From Epiperipatus broadwayi (lineage: Eukaryota; Onychophora; Udeonychophora; Euonychophora; Peripatidae), in the NCBI GenBank assembly GCA_028023455.1, contig JAQFVV010012420.1:1426001-1490000 (forward strand): 64,000 nt of DNA, given 5' to 3'. Position 1 is the first letter of the stretch; the number at the start of each line of letters is the position of its first letter. Of the stretch, positions 1 to 11,646 are shown piece after piece. Made by a program: the position numbers and the translations under genes. Below the pieces are notes generated by a model, which had not been told where the DNA came from, searched no databases, and saw only the letters and a list, made by a program, of their open reading frames with translations.

Positions 1-2030
1 ATTCATAGCAGTCTTTTAGCGTTATTGTTATAAACAATTTTATCCAAGTATTATTGCAAAATAATCTGCAGTTTGGCTAAATGATTTTAATTGCAAGTGA
101 TTTACCCTATTAAAATTTATTATTTCCAATGTTGTTATCTCTAAGTGTTTTCCTATTCTCAACTTATCCATCGCAAATTGGATCTCTCATTATTGTAATC
201 CTAAAATACTACTTATATTTAAACTCTAGACTTTACAAATAATTCCTAATTATAACATTCATTTGTCTTTAATGGTTAATCTAGATTAATGCTTTGAATT
301 TCCACAGGTTGATCAATTTCTGGAAATGCTATGGACAAAAAATTCAGTGTGTCATTTCAAATCTCCATATTACACTATGTAAATCAATATTTACCTTGTA
401 AAACATTTTATACTCAATAAAGTCTCTCTTTTATATAAAACAAAAAACAAAAAAAAATGATTTACACTATGTACTAATAAGACAACTTGCAACAATATTT
501 CACAGATCCCCATTCTGCTAATATCCAATATTTTATTTAGTGTGAAATATCTAATAAACATATTCTCATCAAGCAATTTATGCTTACCATGGATTATTAA
601 ATCCTATTCAGATATTTATTTATCTTTATTGCAATCATTTACATTAATTCTTTTATTTTAGGATTAATAGTATCAACAAAATATAATTAAGAAAAATAAT
701 TATAATTATTCCAAATTACAACTTCCTCAGATTATGCAAGTATGAATGACTTATTTAGATTTTCAATTCATTAGACTGATTAAATCATAATAAGTTAAAA
801 TATTTATCAATACCTTTTATTAAAGAATAGTTACACATATGCATATACAATTTTTTATATATAAATGTATGTCTATATTTTTACACCACCATGGGTTCAA
901 ACATTTAATATCAATACTCCATAAGAAGTTTATTTAGTTATTATATTTTATATGTATATTCATAGTTCATTTACAAATTGTGAATATACTATTATTATTA
1001 ATTTTATGTATTGCTGAATTAGTGATTACTTATCGTATCAACTAAAAATATATTTGTAAATAGTTTTCGAGAATCATAAATTACTTAGTAACAAATCATT
1101 GTCTTGTACTTTTCTATATTTTAAAAGTTAGCACTTATCACTAAATAATTTCTTCAAATAATGTATTGGTGAAGAAATTTGGATAAGACATATAAAGTCT
1201 CTTATTCTATTTAAGTTAATTCTATCTTTGATTAATCTATTAACTAAATTTCAAGAGAGTCTCTACCTCATGGGCAACCCAATCTATATAGTCATACTTC
1301 ATACTGGCGCAATATATATAATTAAAACCTTAAACAATCCCAAGATCAATAACAATCAACAATCTCAAGCTGTTGTTAAGACAACATATATATATATTTA
1401 AAGACTACTAAACTAAGACTACTAAAAGCACTTTTACTTTTACTTTATGAGCAGTTAAAAAGTGCTTTTTTTTTTTGTCTTTGAAAAATTATTTTTACTG
1501 TGACTAATGATTAATGATTTTCTTATATCCTGAAAGAAATTGAAAATTTCACAGTACATTTTTCTAATAAAATTCAAAAGATTCTACAGAAATAAAAGTA
1601 TTTACTCAATAAAGCTCTTAAATCGATGGAAAAAATAAAAAATAAAATATTTCATTTTTGTATGAGATGAAATTTCAAAAGCTAGTTTAATATTTCAAAT
1701 AACATTAATAATTTTATAAAGATATTAATGTTGATGTTGGAAATAATAAATATTTACCGATAACTGAAGGGTACTAACATCACTAGTAAACTTGTTAAAA
1801 AAAACTTATTTTAACTCGTAATTTTTGTCGAATAAAATATAGCCGCATATAATGTAAATAAATAAATCTGTATGATGAACAATTTTTTTCTATTATTATT
1901 TTAGTTTGATTTTTATATACTATTACAATAATTTTAATTGGTTTATTGAAGTCCTTTATTATATATATATGAAAAACAAAAAACAAGTTAAAAAACTTGC
2001 TAACGCTTGTATTTATGTCAACAGATGGCG
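1..2030. other. AT-rich noncoding DNA
   Basis: No coding region or structured repeat is supported here. Short open frames (for example minus strand 391-576 and 1795-1986) are low-complexity and hydrophobic, as expected by chance in AT-rich DNA. One short hairpin with an AAAAGCACTTTT-like stem lies near 1405-1475. Confidence 0.7.
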
Positions 2031-2039
2031 TTCTACCAA

Positions 2040-2215
2040 AAACACCGTCAAGCGTTTGTTTACATAAACGTCAGAGCATGCATTCATTATCTCTAACTTT
2101 AATTCCACTTTCAGATTATGATTTCAAGCTATTTGCTATCGTCAGTGAAAGACAGGAATTTTAAAAACTAGATCTAAACACAAACTCTGAGCATTTATGA
2201 AACAGTTTCTATATA
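2040..2215. repeat. Family A repeat, diverged partial copy
   Basis: The segment shares in order the landmarks of the repeat at 21.3-22.9 kb: GTTTACATAAA, a 'tctctaac' stretch, 'tttcaagctatttgctatcgtcagtgaa', 'actagatctaaa' and 'ctgagcattta'. It ends at a (TA) run. It is strongly diverged and about half the length of the unit at 21 kb. I see no coding capacity. Confidence 0.55.
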
Positions 2216-2274
2216 TATATGCAAACTTTCAAACTCCTCACACTTTCAAACCCCCCACAGCCATACTATCTATA

Positions 2275-3000
2275 ATAAACTTAAGGTCAACATGGGTAGG
2301 ACAATAATATTTGAATTACAAGAGCTTTGAGCATTTCATTCTTAGCTTTTCAATAATATGGATGGATGAAGAGTTGGAGAGTAGAGAAGATTGAAGCTTA
2401 TCCATTAAAGTTTGAAGATTTGCTATCTTAATATAAACTGAGCAGTGATTGATTGTATATATGTGTGGGAGATGATGATCTGGATGAACTGATGAATTCC
2501 AGTTTACCATGAAATACTTATATTGAAAATATTGATATTTTTCACATGTATGTGGCCATGTGTATCAGTTGTAAGTCTGAGTTCAAGTCCCTTATACATG
2601 TATTTAAATATTACATATTTAGCCTGTATTCTTTCCATACCTCTTCTGTATAATTAAATGGTTATATTAAGGTCCTATATGTGAGGGATCAGATTGATTT
2701 AAGATCAACATAGATATTACAACAATAATAATGGCATCAACAAGGGCTTTGAGAATTTCATCCTCAGATTTTTAATGATGGCTGAAAAGTTGGAAAGTGG
2801 AGAAGACTGAAGCTTCTCCATTAAATTTTGATGATTTGCTATATTAATATAAACTGAGCAGTGATTGTACACATGTGTGGGAGTGATCTAGACCAACTAA
2901 TGAGTGCTGGCTCAGCGTGAAATACATATATTAGAAATCACATCCTTTTCATTTATAATATAGATTGAATAGCTGTAGGGAGCTTGAAAATCTGAAGTCA
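2275..3000 (+). repeat. Diverged tandem duplication of a ~420-bp unit
   Basis: Two segments, about 2275-2602 and 2692-3000, share an ordered series of blocks: 'aaggtcaaca', 'agggctttgag.atttcat', 'agttggagagt.gagaaga.tgaagctt.tccatta', 'gatttgctat.ttaatataaactgagcagtgattg', 'tgtgtgggag'. The offset is about 417 bases. Each unit ends in a tRNA-like promoter segment (near 2548-2602 and 2958-2995). No ORF is conserved between units. Confidence 0.65.
2548..2602 (+). repeat. tRNA-derived SINE-like segment
   Basis: A possible box A (TGGCCATGTGTATCAG) is followed after about 20 bases by a box B-like GAGTTCAAGTCCC and a CTTATAC end. The layout and the flanking word 'aagtctgagttcaagtccc' recur near 2958-2995 (decayed), on the minus strand at 5874-5945, and in the inverted pair at 20.0 kb. 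This suggests one short-interspersed family with an internal Pol III promoter. There is no recognisable SINE tail, so the element boundaries are not defined. Confidence 0.45.
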
Positions 3001-3009
3001 ACTTCCTTA

Positions 3010-3825
3010 TAATTATTCTAAATAAATAAACATATTTTCAAATGAAAAACATGCACTAAAAGTTATTTTTAAATTTTATTTGAAGGTTATGATTTGTTTA
3101 CTTATGGCATGACCATTGATGTAATAGCTTTTTTTAAAAATGATCATTCTTTTTTATTATTATTTATTTTGTCATCTTTCATTAATTTTTAAACAAAATG
3201 ATGCCTGAGCAGAGCAAGGATTTCAATGCAGCCCACCCTTGTGCCTTCAAAATTATTTGCTTCACCAGCAAGCTATTGTCTAAGAATTATCATGCTTCAA
3301 TAAAATCAACAACAAATTATTTTATAACAGTTAAATAGTCAATCAATTAACAAAGATTTGTAAATAAAATTAAATTAAAATGATTTTTTTTAAATATTCA
3401 ATTTTGTTTTGAATTTTTGATTTAAAAACCTAATTTATAGAGCTCTAAGTAATAATGATACTAAATATTTGCACATCTAAATTAATTATTTCTCCTGTTA
3501 ATATTTCATTAGACTATTTAAGATAAACTTTGACAATTTCTAAAGAAATCTTGCTCTATGCCAGTTATCTACTTTATCTGCATGTCAGTGTATCTGCATA
3601 CAGAATCTTCATTGGCTAGAATAAACGATCAAGAAAAATGAAAATATATATTTATTTTGTATATAAAAATATTTTATTCATATGCTTAATATTTTTCTTT
3701 TTATTAAAAAAAAATTGTTTTAGTTCTCAAAATATAAAACTAAATCAGAAATATCAGGTCAAGCCAAAGTATATTAATTACTTTTATGATATAATGAGCA
3801 TACTAATAGCTCCAAACAACTTAAC
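3010..3825. other. AT-rich noncoding DNA
   Basis: I see no gene. The 76-codon plus-strand frame at 3638-3868 is Lys/Ile/Asn/Phe-rich low-complexity sequence that runs into the next foldback element, so I do not call it a gene. Confidence 0.6.
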
Positions 3826-3829
3826 CAAT

Positions 3830-4265
3830 AAATGCTACAGGAGAAAGCATTTAAAAATCTCTATCTAGAATTATCCCCATACCCAAACCAGTTTCAAGCT
3901 ATTGGCTATCTTCAGTGAGGCTCTAGGATATTCAGACACTAGATCTAAAATACCAGTTCAAGCTCAGCATTTATCTAATACTTAACTATTAAGTAGAAAA
4001 TATGAAATTATCAGACATCTATATGTCTTTAAATCCAGCTATCTAACTTAAATAGCTATATGGGCCTGAAGAGACTCCAGTTACACCATATATTTAAGTT
4101 AGATATCTGGATTTGAAGACATATAGATGTCTGAAAATTTCAGATCTAATGTCTGAATATCCTAGTGCCTCACTGAAGTAACCAGTAGTTTGAAACCATT
4201 TTGGAATAGGGATATTCTACATAGAGATTTTTAAATGCTTTCTCTTATGGCATTTATTAGAAAAA
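3830..4265. repeat. Family A foldback element
   Basis: A long imperfect inverted repeat. The left arm, about 3830-4075, carries 'gagaaagcatttaaaaatctctat', 'ttcagtgaggc.ctaggatattcagaca' and 'cagacatctatatgtctt'. The right arm, about 4083-4262, is its reverse complement. The left arm has an extra ~55-85 bases (about 3955-4010) lacking in the right arm. Arm sequences match the family A unit at 21.3-22.9 kb. A nonautonomous foldback element is the simplest reading; no transposase is present. Confidence 0.65.
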
Positions 4266-4269
4266 CTTG

Positions 4270-5870
4270 TTTAAACCTATCAGCACATTTATTATATTAT
4301 ATTTGTAACACAAGCTTATTAAGTTAAGTCACGTGATGTACGACTATCTTTTACTATTATAATTACTCTTATAGATTATTAATATTTTTTTGATTACAAA
4401 AATTGAGTATGCTGTATACATTACATTTTAGAAAATATTTATGATTATTAATATGTAAAATGATAGTTAATATATTCATTTAAAGTGAAACTAAACAGTG
4501 TAGATATATGTTTGAGTAAAATTACCACTTGAAAACTACGATTGGTTTTAATTTAAATATGCCATCTTTATTATTGTTTCTTGGTAATCTTTTAAGTAAT
4601 ATTTATATTTTACTCTAAAATAATATGTTCTTTTAGTCTAATTTTTTTTATTCATTAGATATTTATTACCTAAGAAATAAAATATTTAGTCTTATAATTA
4701 TTTAAATATATGGCTTTTCTTAAGCGGATCCTAATAAAAGGGGAAGGGCAGAACCAACCGTCTAGATATTTTATTGTGAAAGTTATATAGTAGTGTCTAA
4801 ATAGATAATTATGTTTATAGTTTTAAACCACAAAAGGAAATGAGATTGAGACAGAGATGTTACCACTAAATCCTAATATCTCGAAGTTTGTTTACTTATT
4901 TATGTATTTGGAAAATATTTATCATTTTAAATCTGATGACTAATTAACTCTATCAGAACATCTCAAATATAATTTTTTTTTGTATTAATGAAAATAAGTT
5001 ATATGTTTCGCCAAACTTAAGCAAATGCAATGATCGTTCAGACAATCCGTTTCACTATCCATATTATTTTAATATATCATATTTTGCTTCACACACACAC
5101 GCTTGTTCTTTTGCATTTTATTATTTTTTAGGTTTTTTGAGAATATTATACCAATTTGGCACTAATCAAGTAGCAGCTAACAGTATACCATAACGTCTAA
5201 CTTATCAAATATTTTTATTATTTATTTATTAATGAACTTTTTGCCCTGATTTTGTAAATCAATATACTTATTTAATTTATTAAAATCTGACTTCTTATTT
5301 TTTATAGTTAAAATAATAAAACGTATTTGTCATGTAAATATAAAATATTGAAATAATTTGCCTCGTAATCCTGAAGATTATTCTATTTTGAATGATGAAT
5401 GGAGAACATTATTCTATTGTGGATGATGACTAGAGGAGGAGTGCTATATTTGTTACAGAAAAACTAATTTAGCATAGGCAGTCAGCTAGTATTCATGATA
5501 GCATACATGGAACACAAATACACTTCAAGAAAATACACTTTGATAATTCATAGAAGATTTAATATTCTATCATGAAATGTTTATTTAATTTATAAAAAAG
5601 TATATTGTGTATATATATTTATAATTAATAATTACAACTTCGGGTTCAATTCAAATTCAGACACTATTAATATATTAAAATAAAATTAGATTTAAATGTG
5701 ATCTGGATGTAATAAAAAGTACCTTTTGCAATCACATCTGATCATTATTTATGTTTATATATTTTTACCACGCATACACTTCCCATCTCCAGGATCATCA
5801 TAGTCCTACATAGGTATAATGGACTGGCTCATTTTTTACATTCTTTATTTACTGCTACAATATATCAGAG
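4270..5870. other. AT-rich noncoding DNA
   Basis: I see nothing beyond short CA and AT simple repeats (for example CA repeats near 5091-5100) and homopolymer runs. No coding region is supported on either strand. Confidence 0.65.
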
Positions 5871-5873
5871 GGA

Positions 5874-5945
5874 ATTTGAACCCAGACTTTTAAGCTCCCT
5901 TTAGTCATCTATTTCGTCTTGTATAACCGATATCTAGCTTAATGT
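5874..5945 (-). repeat. tRNA-derived SINE-like segment
   Basis: On the minus strand a box A-like TGACTAAAGGGAGC precedes 'ttaaaagtctGGGTTCAAATTCCC', a good box B. The spacing and the 'agggagctt.aaa.tctg' block match the decayed copy near 2958-2995, supporting a shared SINE family. Boundaries are uncertain. Confidence 0.45.
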
Positions 5946-6437
5946 ATATATAACATATTTGTATTTAAATGTTACAATGTAAGTATTTAATGTACACATA
6001 CAACTTTAAAACATTTTAATTGAAACATCTACAAAAATAATTAACACAAAAATATGATATTCTCATACATATGTTCTCAATTTAGATGAGTTAATTGTCT
6101 GTTTATGCGTTTATTCAGCACATGAATTTTTTTACTATTAAATCGATTATTTTTATTTTATATTTTAAAGAAACTCTTCATGTCTTCTCTTAAAAGCTTA
6201 CTCTTAAGTAAAGACATTTTAAATATTTTTATTTAATAATTTGCAACCCTAATATAGTTATTGTAAAATAATGCTTTTGACTGTTATCACATCCATATAA
6301 ATAACTGAGTACAAAAAAAAGTGTCTAAAAAATTGTTTGGAATACTTTTCATAAAAATAGACATATATAAAAAATGTGCGAATAAAAATTTACATATTTT
6401 TATTTGTTTATTTTTTAAATTAATTTTTTTTTTCATG

Positions 6438-6516
6438 TGTTCGGCTGGGAAGCGAACCCGCAAACCCGGGACAACTGCTTGTAAGGCAGCTGCGCTGACC
6501 ACTCGGCAATCAACGC
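6438..6516 (-). tRNA. tRNA-like sequence, probably a tRNA pseudogene or SINE head
   Basis: Read on the minus strand, this G+C-rich island contains a box A (TTGCCGAGTGGTCAGC, as in Leu-type tRNAs) and a box B (GGGTTCGCTTCCC). It also has a 5-bp anticodon stem GCTGC/GCAGT closing a 7-base loop CTTACAA, with TAC in the anticodon position. A longer variable arm is possible around CCCGGG. The acceptor stem (GCGTTGA against the 3' end CCGAAC) and two T-stem pairs do not match. An A-rich stretch follows the 3' end. It is therefore more likely a decayed tRNA or tRNA-derived retroposon than a functional tRNA. Confidence 0.5.
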
Positions 6517-6711
6517 TTGACAATTTAATTTTTGCTTTCAAATTGTCGATTGTAAATCCGTGAATATGTGAATAAGAAATTGTATTAAAATATATATATT
6601 TCAAAATAGACAAGATCTTATAATCCTTATGAAAAAATTAAAACTGTACTAATTACAAAACCTAATTATATATTATATATTAAAACAAAGATTTTCATTG
6701 GTTACAGATAT

Positions 6712-6974
6712 AAGTGAAATATTATCCAGGTACATCCATGCATAATTTATTGCAGAAAAAATATATACTAACATTTTGGCCAGGTCACACTGACCTTCAG
6801 CTGGGTAATAAATACGGAAAAAGTTGTAGAGGTGTTGTACACATGTTTTCAGCATCTCTACAACTTTTTCATAATATTTATTACCCAGTTGATGATCAGG
6901 GTGACCTGGTCAAAATGTTAGTATATATTTTTACTCAATCAATAACACATTGACGTATCTGGATAATACTTCAA
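6712..6974. repeat. Foldback MITE-like element, ~120-bp arms
   Basis: The left arm 6712-6834 and right arm 6856-6974 are reverse complements over nearly their whole length. The right arm read backwards repeats 'gaagtattatccag.tac', 'atatatactaacatttt', 'ccaggtcac.ctga' and 'ctgggtaataaata'. The loop is about 20 bases around 6835-6855. There is no coding potential: the ORFs crossing it are translations of the palindrome. Confidence 0.75.
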
Positions 6975-6979
6975 TTCTA

Positions 6980-9649
6980 TATAGGAATATTTAATTAATA
7001 AAATGTAATTTATTAGCAAGTCAGCAATTTTATTTTTTAAAAAAGGTAAAAAAAAACCCAGGGTCTGCAGTTCATACATATGAAATAATAAAATATTGAT
7101 AATTTATTTACTTTCCAATAGTAGTGTCAAAATGGTAATATGATTTATATTTATGATTTTTTTTATATAAAATTTGCATTTTAAAAAAAATATCTTTTTA
7201 TAGAAAATAAAAAGCATGGAGAATAAATTTTTTAATATAAATTAATAGATACTTATAGGTATGATAATTTTAATAATTATATTTTTATGTTATATCGAAA
7301 TAAATTACTTTGATGTAAAATTACTTTTAACTATAAAAAAAGAGAATAAAGTTTATCATACAATACTAATTACATTGTTTATTAATAGTTTGTAAAAGAA
7401 ATTGGATATATAGTGATATTTATAATATATATATTTTTGAATGCAATATATATGTATTATAAGGATCAGTCCGTCCCCGTCCCCCCCCCAAGGCATTCTT
7501 AAAATATGCCGTTTAGAAATAAGTAAAAAAAAAAGGGAAAGGGCAATTTTATTTATCTTAAAATTAAATAAATATCTCTTAATTTTCTTATATACATTTT
7601 ATAATATATATATATTTGAGAGAAATCTACTATTACAGTTTGATTCACATTTGAATTTATCTCTATATATATATTTCTTTTGTTTGTTTGTGTATCCATT
7701 AAATGTTTTAAATTTTAATCATATCATTTGTTTAAAGTTAAGATTTATTTACCTTTTGCATTATGAATGCAATATAATATTGTAGTAAAAGAATAACTCA
7801 ATTACAAATTGACTTATTATTTGCTAAGCACTTTAATTTTATTTGTAACCATAAAATATGTGTGTGTGTAAATAATTTTAAAACAATAACAAGATAGAAA
7901 ATATATATTTTCATATTTTTTTTTTTTTTTGTATGTAAATTTTATTTAAGATTATTTATTTGGAAATTATGTATTTATATTACAATTATTTAATTCTGTA
8001 TTTAGATGCTGGAAAATTCTAAAGGATTATTACTTAGTGTGTGTATGTAGATCTTTACAATTAACAATGAAAATTGGATATTACAAGACACAAGAAGCTA
8101 GATGTTCTGCTATGGAAATGCTGATGCAATAAGTGGGGGGCATTATTTTTTAGAGAGTTTATTAATATTATTTGTTTTGATTTTTTGCAGGTACATACTT
8201 TTAAGCTTGGTCAATGAAAGATTATTCTTTTATTTTTATCAACATTGATAAATTATCAATAAAGAAAATATTTATAATATATCAGCAAACAATGAATATG
8301 TGTGGCTAAAAAAGTCAGATTGCTTGAGATTCTTTAAGCCTCTTTTGTATGTTTTCACCATGTTATCAGCCAGAAAGTTGTCCAAATTAAAAGGGTATGT
8401 TTAGAGAAGAGTAAACATCAGAAAATAATCTATCTAAAACCTCAATGAAGAAAGGAGTGTCAACAATGTAATCAATTAAAGCATATCCTAGAACTTCAAT
8501 TTGTGTCTTATGTGTAATATAATTATATCCAGAAAAATAAGTGCTTGAACAATAAAATAAAAAAGTTGTAAGATTGTTATTTTGCAAAGTAACAATTTTT
8601 TTGACATTTTTTGCTATCTATTTTCCATTGAAATTGGCGGTGAAGGAAAAAAAATTAAGATGGTGTTATGAATTTTAATTCATATAAGTCTTTTTTATTT
8701 TAAAAAATAAATACAAAGAGAAAGGTCAAAAACATATGATTAAGATTTTTTTTATATTTTTTTTTTTTTTAGTATTCTCCATTGAAACTTAGGAAATGAA
8801 GAACAGGTATTTGATTTCATGTTTATACATTCATCTACGACACACACACACTTACATATTTATTTATTAAGGTGAATACGTTAATTTAGATGTGTAATTT
8901 TTTTTAATTAGGCAAGAGCTATTTAATTAATAGTGCCATTATTAGTATTAGTGATATTCAATTTCTAATGATTTATTTTATCATTCTAATATACTTTTAA
9001 TGGTGAATGATTTTATCAGTTATTATTTCATGATAAAATAATGATGTTGAGTTCATAGTCTTAAATAAGATGGTTGATATAAATATTTTAAATAAGAGTG
9101 GCTTTTATTTATAAGTGTGCCAAGGCCTGCACTCATCCAGTTTTTTGTGTATGTCCAGGTTTAATAGAGTTGACAGATAAATGTCACATAATATTATTTT
9201 CTAATTGTGACCTCTTTGAAATACTGTTTCACACAGAATAAAATATGTTTAAGTCTGAGAGGGTCAAATATAATTGAAAGATTAAGAGGATTATTCACAG
9301 GAGAAAATATATATGGTTGTTAAGTTGTTTAATACTTATATAACTATTATTTTATCATTATTTGTATAATATAAATAGCTTTTGGCTAATAATAAAAGAA
9401 ATATATCACATCCAATCATGATAATAAGAATTATTTATGTACAATTTTTTTTAAGTGGAGCAATTAGAAAAAACATTCCCTAAATATGACAGTATTGTAA
9501 GTATAATATTACTGTTATTCTTTTGTCAATGTGAATAAATTATGACTTTTTTAAAAAATTGACTTTGTCGATTTTTCTTTAAGATTACATCACTTATCAA
9601 AAGTTCAGGGGCTTGTAATTATCATGGATAACAACACAATTTATTGTTC

Positions 9650-9689
<40 letters not shown>

Positions 9690-9940
9690 TATTTTATCAT
9701 GAGATAACAAAAACAATATTAAAATATACTTGAATGTAATAAGCGGCTACATCATCAAATATTAGGAAAGATTAGTTTGTTGAAATAGAATATTTATTTA
9801 TTCAAAGTGCAATTCAGATTCAATAAAATAACTCTTGATTTCTGAATTATATTTAGTTAATATTGAGTCTCATTATTATATTTAATAATATTTAGATTTG
9901 AAATTAGAAATTCACAAATTAGAATTATTAAGCCAAAATC
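6980..9940. other. AT-rich noncoding DNA with microsatellite
   Basis: No gene is supported. A (TTA)n run lies at about 9655-9690. Open frames at 7441-7785 (+) and 8387-8587 (-) have no recognised domain. The minus-strand frame at 8.4 kb reads on in another frame for about 30 codons (see rejected items). Confidence 0.55.
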
Positions 9941-9948
9941 TCTTTTAT

Positions 9949-10140
9949 TTTTTACCTTTACAATTTTGGACTGCCTAAGTTTGTGAGGTATATTAAATAA
10001 AAGCTCCCATTTCTTTACTGTTATAATTTTGGTACCCCAATATGTGGGGCATGTAAAAGAGACCCCCCCCATTTATATGTAACATTACAATTTTTTCATC
10101 CAAATTTGTGGTGCATTATCAAGGGGATCTTCCCATTCGG
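9949..10140 (+). repeat. Three diverged ~65-bp tandem units
   Basis: Three successive units share 'tta..gttataatttt', then 'ccaa.t.tgtggggcat.t', then a run ending 'cccatt'. They start near 9949, 10013 and 10081. The middle unit includes a C homopolymer before 'attta'. The units are considerably diverged, so this is an old minisatellite or a fragment of a larger repeat. Confidence 0.5.
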
Positions 10141-10149
10141 TACTGCTAT

Positions 10150-10960
10150 AGTATACATATGTGCACGTGTAAAAATTGGTCAAATTCAATAAGTAATTTA
10201 TTTTTGTCAATGTTATACTTGAAAATATAATTAATGTATAATTTCATATTGATTTTGTTAGAAAGAAAGAAATCCCAAAGAGTTGTCTTTTATTTAGGAC
10301 TGAAAAATTGCTGCAGCAATAAAGAATGATCATTTTTACAAATAAAAAACTTATTATTAATTATGTCAAGTAACTTTATATATTATTTTATAGAAAATTT
10401 TGTGTAGAATAATTTTAAATAACTAAAAAATGTTTTCATTTTAAAAGTTAACATAGCAAAATTTATAATAGATGAATAAATTTAAAATTAATAACTTGAT
10501 AAATGTTTAAATTCTTTATGTATTATTTTTGTTTAAGATATTTATTATATATTTTAAGCATTATTGTTTTGTATGGTGGAGAATGTAATATTTTGTAGTA
10601 TTTATTTTTTTTGTTATGTAATTATTGTGAAAATGTACAAAAAAAAAATAGCATTTCAGCAGTGAAAAAGTTAAAAGAAGGTCATATTTCTTTTTTTATC
10701 ATACAAGATTAATATTAAAATATTCAGCTAAAACTTAAAAGATGTTTATATTTCATTTTAATAAAAATGAGAAATTCGGGAGAGAAAAAAAGAAATTGTG
10801 TCTTCTTAGTTTGATAGTGTTTCTTATTACAATATTTCACTGTAAAAAAGCTGAATAAGCATGCAATTTATTTTTAGTTATCTTGAGCTAATATTAAGAA
10901 ATATTACTAAAATCATCATTTTCTTTATTTTGCTGTAATATCTTACATAAACACAATTTA
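10150..10960. other. AT-rich noncoding DNA
   Basis: No gene, RNA or clear repeat is visible; there are only A/T-rich runs and homopolymers. Confidence 0.65.
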
Positions 10961-10963
10961 TTC

Positions 10964-11167
10964 AAATCACTTTGAACACTTTTTAGCAAAAACATTTTCT
11001 TGTACATATATACATATATCTATGTTTCAAAAGTCCTGCAGTCTTCTTCAGAGCTAGTTTACTTTAATCCCTTGCTCTGAAAAAGATTGCAATACAGTCG
11101 AAATATAGGTGTATGCATTTATGTACAATAAAAGGTTTTTGCTAAAAAGTATTCAAAATGGTTTAGA
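10964..11167. repeat. Inverted pair of PLE-terminus-like sequences
   Basis: The left arm 10964-11062 and right arm 11083-11167 are imperfect reverse complements ('ctttttagcaaaaac.tttt.ttgtaca' against its complement). Each arm carries, pointing outward, a CTGAA.AAGA - stem - GAAA motif: minus strand 11020-11054 (CTGAAGAAGACTGCAG..TTTTGAAAC) and plus strand 11074-11108 (CTGAAAAAGATTG..CAGTCGAAA, with a 5-bp GATTG/CAGTC stem). The same layout follows PLE nuclease remnants at 27.5 and 62.8 kb. I infer a relic of PLE terminal repeats in inverted orientation. Confidence 0.5.
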
Positions 11168-11526
11168 TAATTTGTATTTATCAAGCTAATATTGGTGTAA
11201 GAAACAAAATTAGAGTAAATAAATATTTCATTTTAGAAATAGGACCCATGGTGGGGGTAGAATTATTACAATTCTATTTACAATTGTATAAGAAAAAAAT
11301 TAATCAAGTCCTTATACTATATAAATGTGAAATTTGAATATGAAAATTAAGCATAATATACTTTTCTTTATCATCGTAACAATGCTTGTTTTATTTAACA
11401 TAATCAGTGTGACAGTTTTGACTGATGAGAAGTCATATCAGAGCAAATATAAGTAAATATATAAATTCATAAAATAGATTATCATATAAATATACAAACA
11501 AATCATTATATCTTATTGTAAATTGT

Positions 11527-11646
11527 CTCCTTTAATTATCCTAATATATATATATATCATCATCATCGACCATTATCAATCTGGTGTATGGGCTCCTTTA
11601 ATTATCCTAATATATATATATATCATCATCATCGACCATTATCAAT
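11527..11646 (-). repeat. 55-bp direct duplication at the RTE 3' end
   Basis: The segment 11527-11581 is repeated almost exactly at 11592-11646, an offset of 65 bases. It covers 'ctcctttaattatcctaa', a (TA) run, (TCA)n and 'tcgaccattatcaat'. It contains the 3' tail of the minus-strand RTE element plus adjoining flank. It could be a local tandem duplication or two overlapping insertions. Confidence 0.75.

Noticed and set aside
8050-8130. Plus-strand frame MKIGYYKTQEARCSAMEML, faintly like the end of a double-stranded RNA-binding domain
   Set aside because: Only about 20 residues, no preceding domain, and the opposite strand to the neighbouring candidate.
8330-8590. Possible protein exon on the minus strand: 66-codon frame (TQIEVLGYALIDYIVDTPFF) continuing in another frame as FNLDNFLADNMVKTYKRG, faintly recalling RNase III domains
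   Set aside because: The key acidic motif of RNase III is absent, a frame change is required, and no splice signals or neighbouring exons could be supported.
9108-9170. Cys-rich frame KCAKACTHPVFCVCPG
   Set aside because: Too short, with no continuation on either side.
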